The notes under the pieces were generated by a model. The model had not been told where the DNA came from, searched no databases, and saw only the letters and a list, made by a program, of their open reading frames with translations. A program made the position numbers and the translations under genes. Positions 40,803 through 43,898 of a stretch of 43,898 nt of DNA are shown piece by piece. The stretch's first letter is position 1; every line of letters begins with the position of its first letter. The stretch spans positions 1-43,898 of the forward strand of contig CANQWA010000024.1 in the NCBI GenBank assembly GCA_947627445.1, written 5' to 3'. The stretch comes from an uncultured Ruminococcus sp. GTDB taxonomy: Bacteria; Bacillota; Clostridia; Oscillospirales; Ruminococcaceae.

Positions 40803-40908
40803 CGTAATGCGACATGGAATTGTCACAAATCCATTGGCTCAAATTTAGACAAATTGCTGAAAAGCTCCGCCGTGTCCGCTGTATTCCGGCTTCGCAGAGG
40901 ATTTCCTC

Positions 40909-40937
40909 TTGCATTTTTCTGGGAAGTATGGTATACT
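40909..40937 (+). promoter_or_regulatory. sigma-A promoter of the SseB-domain gene
   Basis: TTGCAT (40909-40914), 17-bp spacer, TATACT (40932-40937), 68 bp before the TTG start. Confidence 0.8.
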
Positions 40938-41004
40938 AAGGATATCCCTGTAAATATCTGCCCAGCAATGTTCGCAGGATAATTTTTGAACGAGGTGAAC
41001 CAAA

Positions 41005-42201
41005 TTGGCACAACTAAAAAAACCCACCATTAAAAATCCGGATCTGGTCGCCGCAATGGCGGATTTCAAGCAGCAGCAGACCAAGCCGAATGAAGAGGCC
41101 ATGCTCAAGGCAATACAGGCTGCGTCTTTTATCGCACCCATTACCCTGCGCTCTGACCTCAGTCAGGCAGAACCGGATGAAAACGGACAACGGCAGGTAC
41201 AGGCATCTCTGATGGCTGTTTCCAACAACAGCGGTGCAAAGTTTTTCCCGGCATTTACCGACTGGCTGGAATTTCTGAAATGGAAGAACGACCCCGATGC
41301 AGAAACCATGGTCATCACCTTTGACCAATATTGTGATATTATGCTCAAGCAGAGCATCGATGTAAACGGCATTGTGATTAACCCATCAGAAACCAATATT
41401 ATTCTCTCCAAGGAGAAAATGGCTGAACTAAAAGGTGTGACACTGCCGAAAGCCAATGCTGCGCCGGCTGGTGCTCATAAGATCACGCCTATGTTTGATG
41501 CGCAGACGATTACCAATCCGGACGTGATCATTGGCGCTGACAAATTTAAAAATGAGAATTCTCCTCAGGTGACCGCTGCTTTTTTTGATACGCTTCGGAA
41601 AGCACGCTTTGTTGCACCAGCAATCATGAAAAATCTCCCCAAAGAAGTTAAACCCGGCGAAAAAGTAACGGCTCAGGCAGAATTTGTGATGCTGAATCAT
41701 GAGGATCAAAAATATCTCCCGCTGTTCACCAGTCTGCCGGAGCTACAGAAATGGACAGGTGCACCGAATTGCCAGGCAGTTCCCATGATGTTTTCTCATT
41801 ATACGGCAATGCTGTCTGATCCGAAGAATACAGCTGCCGGTATTGTGATCGACCCCTTTACCATGGGATTGGCTTTCACAAAGGATCAGGTCTTGAGCAT
41901 CAACCCTCGTCTCGAACTGCGTCAGTTGGGTGAAGCGCCCAAAGAAATGGTGAATCAGCTGAAAGAACACTTTGCAACAGTTCCCGAGGTGAAAAAGGCA
42001 TATCTGAACGGCATTAAGGCAAACGGCACAGACGGCTTCCTGGTTGTTTTAGATCTGACAGAGCAGATGGATGTTCGTCAGTTTGGTGCTGATGTTTCCA
42101 AGATCACCCAAAGTTACGGCTCTGTGGTAGTTGCCGCTGTGGAATCTCCTCTGGGACAGAAGGCAGTGGAGAATATTGTTCCTTTCTATGAGGCGAATTG
42201 A
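41005..42201 (+). CDS. protein with two SseB-like domains
   Basis: 398 aa, TTG start 8 nt after GAGGTG. The protein is a duplication: residues ~15-150 and ~165-295 align as repeats (ALKAIQAASFIAPI / FFDTLRKARFVAPAIMKN; FFPAFTDWLEFLKWKNDPDA / YLPLFTSLPELQKWTGAPNC; NGIVINPSETNIILSKEKM / AGIVIDPFTMGLAFTKDQV). These are SseB N-terminal-type domains; residues ~305-398 match the SseB C-terminal domain (YLNGIKANGTDGFLVVLDLT). Soluble; the biochemical role of SseB is unknown. Monocistronic. Confidence 0.87.
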   Translation: MAQLKKPTIKNPDLVAAMADFKQQQTKPNEEAMLKAIQAASFIAPITLRSDLSQAEPDENGQRQVQASLMAVSNNSGAKFFPAFTDWLEFLKWKNDPDAETMVITFDQYCDIMLKQSIDVNGIVINPSETNIILSKEKMAELKGVTLPKANAAPAGAHKITPMFDAQTITNPDVIIGADKFKNENSPQVTAAFFDTLRKARFVAPAIMKNLPKEVKPGEKVTAQAEFVMLNHEDQKYLPLFTSLPELQKWTGAPNCQAVPMMFSHYTAMLSDPKNTAAGIVIDPFTMGLAFTKDQVLSINPRLELRQLGEAPKEMVNQLKEHFATVPEVKKAYLNGIKANGTDGFLVVLDLTEQMDVRQFGADVSKITQSYGSVVVAAVESPLGQKAVENIVPFYEAN

Positions 42202-42218
42202 TTTTGGAGTTAAAAATG

Positions 42219-42251
42219 AGCCGCTTCTCTATGCTGAGAGGCGGCTTTTTT
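42219..42251 (+). terminator. terminator after the SseB-domain gene
   Basis: AGCCGCTTCTC (42219-42229) pairs with GAGAGGCGGCT (42236-42246), with one G-U pair, followed by TTTTTT. It also faces the convergent PIN-like gene. Confidence 0.88.
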
Positions 42252-42262
42252 CTGTACGGGGA

Positions 42263-43171
42263 TTACTCTGCATATCGGGCTTCCTGACAAAGCTGTTGAA
42301 AGGCGGGTTTTAGCTTGTGGTAGATATCTTTGACCTGTTGTCCGTCGTGATAGCGGAGAGAGAGGTTGTTATTCAATGCAACCAGATCACTTGCCATAAT
42401 GACACATTGACAGATATAAGCAATGTCTGCATCATTCGTTTTGCCAGTAAGGCTGCGTACATGCTGCCGGAGCTTTCCCGGAATGTCCGACTGTTCTTTT
42501 TGCAGTTCATGGTATAGCGGCTTGATTTTCTTATAGATTTTCTGCACTTTATCGTTATCATGATAGTGCAGGGCAAGCATTTTATGCAGCGATTGCAGAT
42601 CGCCTGCAGCTGTCAGAAGTTTACAAATCAGTTGTAACTCACTATTGTCCATCGCACCCACGATGCTCTGCGCTCGTTGATACAGGCTTTTTGCCGCAGC
42701 ATTTTGTTCTGATTCTGACATTGGCGGATCAGCCGCTTCCTCCTGTGCTGGTTCTTCTAAAGATGAAGCAGTTGCACCTTGAACCGCATCCTCTATAGAT
42801 GCACATACAAAGAGCATTACATCCTGATGATGCAAATAATGGGCATAAAATGATAGATTCAAATCAAAATCTGTATCCCGGCTGACAATATAGAGCGGTA
42901 CATCCGGACGGCGGCCTAACAGATAGCCAATGTACATAGACAACTGTAGATCCAGTGCATTTTTCACGGTGTTTTTGCTTTTGGAAGAAACTTCCACCTC
43001 CATCAGACTGACTGCGGCACGGCTGGCAATCAGCTGTTGATGCACCTCAAAGGTCATCAGACAGCGATTCTGCGTATAAAAAATGATGATTTCATCGTCA
43101 CTGTCCAGTTTCTCCAGCCCTTTCAAGCCTTCTACATATACATTTTCATAGTCGATTAGATAAATTGCCAT
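42263..43171 (-). CDS. PIN/NYN-like domain protein with tandem helical repeats
   Basis: 302 aa from the ATG at 43171, 6 nt after AGGAGG. Residues 1-~130 form a PIN-like fold with conserved acids: MAIYLIDYENVYVEGL (Asp7/Glu9), FTSKSKNTVKNALDLQL-like KNTVKNALDLQLSMYIGYLL, and IVSRDTDFDLNLSFYAH. Such domains are often Mg-dependent RNases. Residues ~165-235 and ~237-302 are two related helical repeats (LHKMLALHYHDNDKVQKIYK / LNNNLSLRYHDGQQVKDIYH). Possibly an RNA-processing enzyme; target unknown. Convergent with the SseB gene. Confidence 0.82.
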   Translation of the reverse strand: MAIYLIDYENVYVEGLKGLEKLDSDDEIIIFYTQNRCLMTFEVHQQLIASRAAVSLMEVEVSSKSKNTVKNALDLQLSMYIGYLLGRRPDVPLYIVSRDTDFDLNLSFYAHYLHHQDVMLFVCASIEDAVQGATASSLEEPAQEEAADPPMSESEQNAAAKSLYQRAQSIVGAMDNSELQLICKLLTAAGDLQSLHKMLALHYHDNDKVQKIYKKIKPLYHELQKEQSDIPGKLRQHVRSLTGKTNDADIAYICQCVIMASDLVALNNNLSLRYHDGQQVKDIYHKLKPAFQQLCQEARYAE

Positions 43172-43553
43172 ATGTTCCTCCTGCTGCTGACGCAGTATTG
43201 TTTCTTTCAAGCAAATTGTTTTCACAGGTGTGTTGACACGATTCCCCTATTGCAATATCAAACAACAAGAAAAATATGTAAAATAGTTGTGCAAATCCCG
43301 AAAAAAACGCCTCATCTTCTGGGATCATTTCAAAAAACAAGTCAGAACCTGTCCTCTTGGGTAGATTTTGATACCCAGCCAAAACCTGCCGAAAAAGACA
43401 TGCATGAGTTTCTATGAAAGCAAATTCAGACTATGATTGCCGATAAATTGCATGATATCCATAAGGGATGATCATTTGAATCTTGTTATCTTTGATCAGA
43501 CCATTTTAGAACTTGTTCTCATTCCAGCAACACACCAATGTAAAAGAAACGAT
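43172..43553. other. 382-bp intergenic stretch without a gene
   Basis: No open frame here has a ribosome site. A short plus frame ends TQPKPAEKDMHEFL at 43417 and may be relic coding DNA. 43510-43524 repeats the end of the 161-bp inverted-repeat element (GAACTTGTTCTCATT). Confidence 0.3.
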
Positions 43554-43585
43554 AAAAAAGGAACGCCGAATAGCGTTCCTTTTTT
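43554..43585 (-). terminator. terminator of the tRNA cluster
   Basis: Perfect 12-bp stem (43555-43566 / 43573-43584, core GGAACGC) with a 6-nt loop; on the minus strand it ends in a T tract, five bases past the tRNA-Cys 3' end. Confidence 0.88.
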
Positions 43586-43589
43586 ATTA

Positions 43590-43663
43590 TGGAGGCGCCA
43601 TCCAGATTTGAACTGGAGATCAGGGTGTTGCAGACCCATGCCTTACCACTTGGCTATAGCGCC
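43590..43663 (-). tRNA. tRNA-Cys (anticodon GCA)
   Basis: 74 nt with encoded CCA. Acceptor GGCGCTA, D arm AGCCAAGTGGTAAGGC, anticodon loop CTGCAAC, T loop TTCAAAT. Last gene of a minus-strand tRNA cluster. Confidence 0.96.
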
Positions 43664-43666
43664 GAT

Positions 43667-43742
43667 TGGAGCGGATTACGAGGCTCGAACTCGCTACCTC
43701 CACCTTGGCAAGGTGGCGCTCTACCAGATGAGCTAAATCCGC
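43667..43742 (-). tRNA. tRNA-Gly (anticodon GCC)
   Basis: 76 nt with encoded CCA. Acceptor GCGGATT, D arm GCTCATCTGGTAGAGC, anticodon loop TTGCCAA within CCACC/GGTGG stem, T loop TTCGAGC. 3 bp from tRNA-Cys. Confidence 0.96.
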
Positions 43743-43743
43743 A

Positions 43744-43820
43744 TGGCGATCTGGATGGGATTCGAACCCACGACCTCTGCCGTGACAGGGCAGCGTTCTA
43801 ACCAACTGAACTACCAGACC
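43744..43820 (-). tRNA. tRNA-Asp (anticodon GTC)
   Basis: 77 nt with encoded CCA. Acceptor GGTCTGG, D arm GTTCAGTTGGTTAGAAC, anticodon loop CTGTCAC, T loop TTCGAAT. 1 bp from tRNA-Gly. Confidence 0.96.
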
Positions 43821-43822
43821 AT

Positions 43823-43898
43823 TGGTGGAAACTATAGGGCTCGAACCTATGACCCTCTGCTTGTAAGGCAGATGCTCTCCCAGCTGAGCTAAGCTTCC
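43823..43898 (-). tRNA. tRNA-Val (anticodon TAC)
   Basis: 76 nt with encoded CCA, complete exactly to the window end. Acceptor GGAAGCT, D arm GCTCAGCTGGGAGAGC, anticodon loop CTTACAA, T loop TTCGAGC. The cluster probably continues to the right. Confidence 0.95.

Noticed and set aside
43437-43805. Open frames over the tRNA cluster
   Set aside because: They overlap four well-formed tRNAs and are the usual spurious tRNA-antisense frames.

Overview
The window looks like a chromosome segment of a spore-forming, cellulosome-bearing gut Clostridium relative, most likely Ruminococcus or a neighbour in the Oscillospiraceae. The reasons are spore genes (cotJABC, gerW/ytfJ), dockerin modules on secreted proteins, Gram-positive ribosome binding sites and TTG/GTG starts, and the conserved Firmicute order M50 protease-scpA-scpB-DUF2953-gerW-dacF-rluB. 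Assignments come from reading the sequence, without database searches.

Left part (1-4660) is AT-rich accessory DNA on the 3' side of a tRNA-Leu gene. It holds the start of a LytTR-type response regulator, an XRE repressor with two operator-like sites, a three-gene cassette (coiled-coil protein, DUF2971 protein, unknown protein) that could be a defence or stress module, an IS3-type remnant, and a block of ~20-bp-phased repeats.

The central discovery is at 4953-19413. A cotJABC spore-coat operon starts normally, but cotJC (manganese-catalase family) is broken after codon 133. Its missing C-terminal half lies about 13.3 kb away at 19177-19413. The break points share an 8-bp direct repeat (GCAGCAGA, 5877-5884 and 19177-19184). 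Joining them restores one uninterrupted, in-frame gene of 211 codons. The inserted DNA ends with a large serine recombinase gene 78 bp before the right junction, preceded by a 51-codon ORF and a sigma-E-like promoter. This is the architecture of skin-like elements that are excised in the sporulating mother cell. The cargo is a ferredoxin-type aldo/keto reductase, a flavodoxin-family oxidoreductase, a lipoprotein, a 43-aa peptide, a 1306-aa secreted transglutaminase-fold protein, a GNAT acetyltransferase and a dockerin-bearing M6 metalloprotease.

Right of it, on the plus strand, lies the panB-panC-panD-coaBC operon (pantothenate to 4'-phosphopantetheine), behind a leader with mutually exclusive hairpins. 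On the minus strand follow an O-antigen-ligase-like membrane protein with a dockerin protein, a YitT membrane protein, a polyamine operon (speD-speA-speE-ywqG-carboxynorspermidine dehydrogenase), and a housekeeping run (M50 protease, scpA, scpB, DUF2953, gerW, dacF, rluB, metA). The end holds rpmB, a duplicated SseB-domain gene, a PIN/NYN-like protein with tandem helical repeats, and a tRNA cluster (Cys, Gly, Asp, Val). A family of small dispersed hairpin repeats is scattered from 19096 to 36816.
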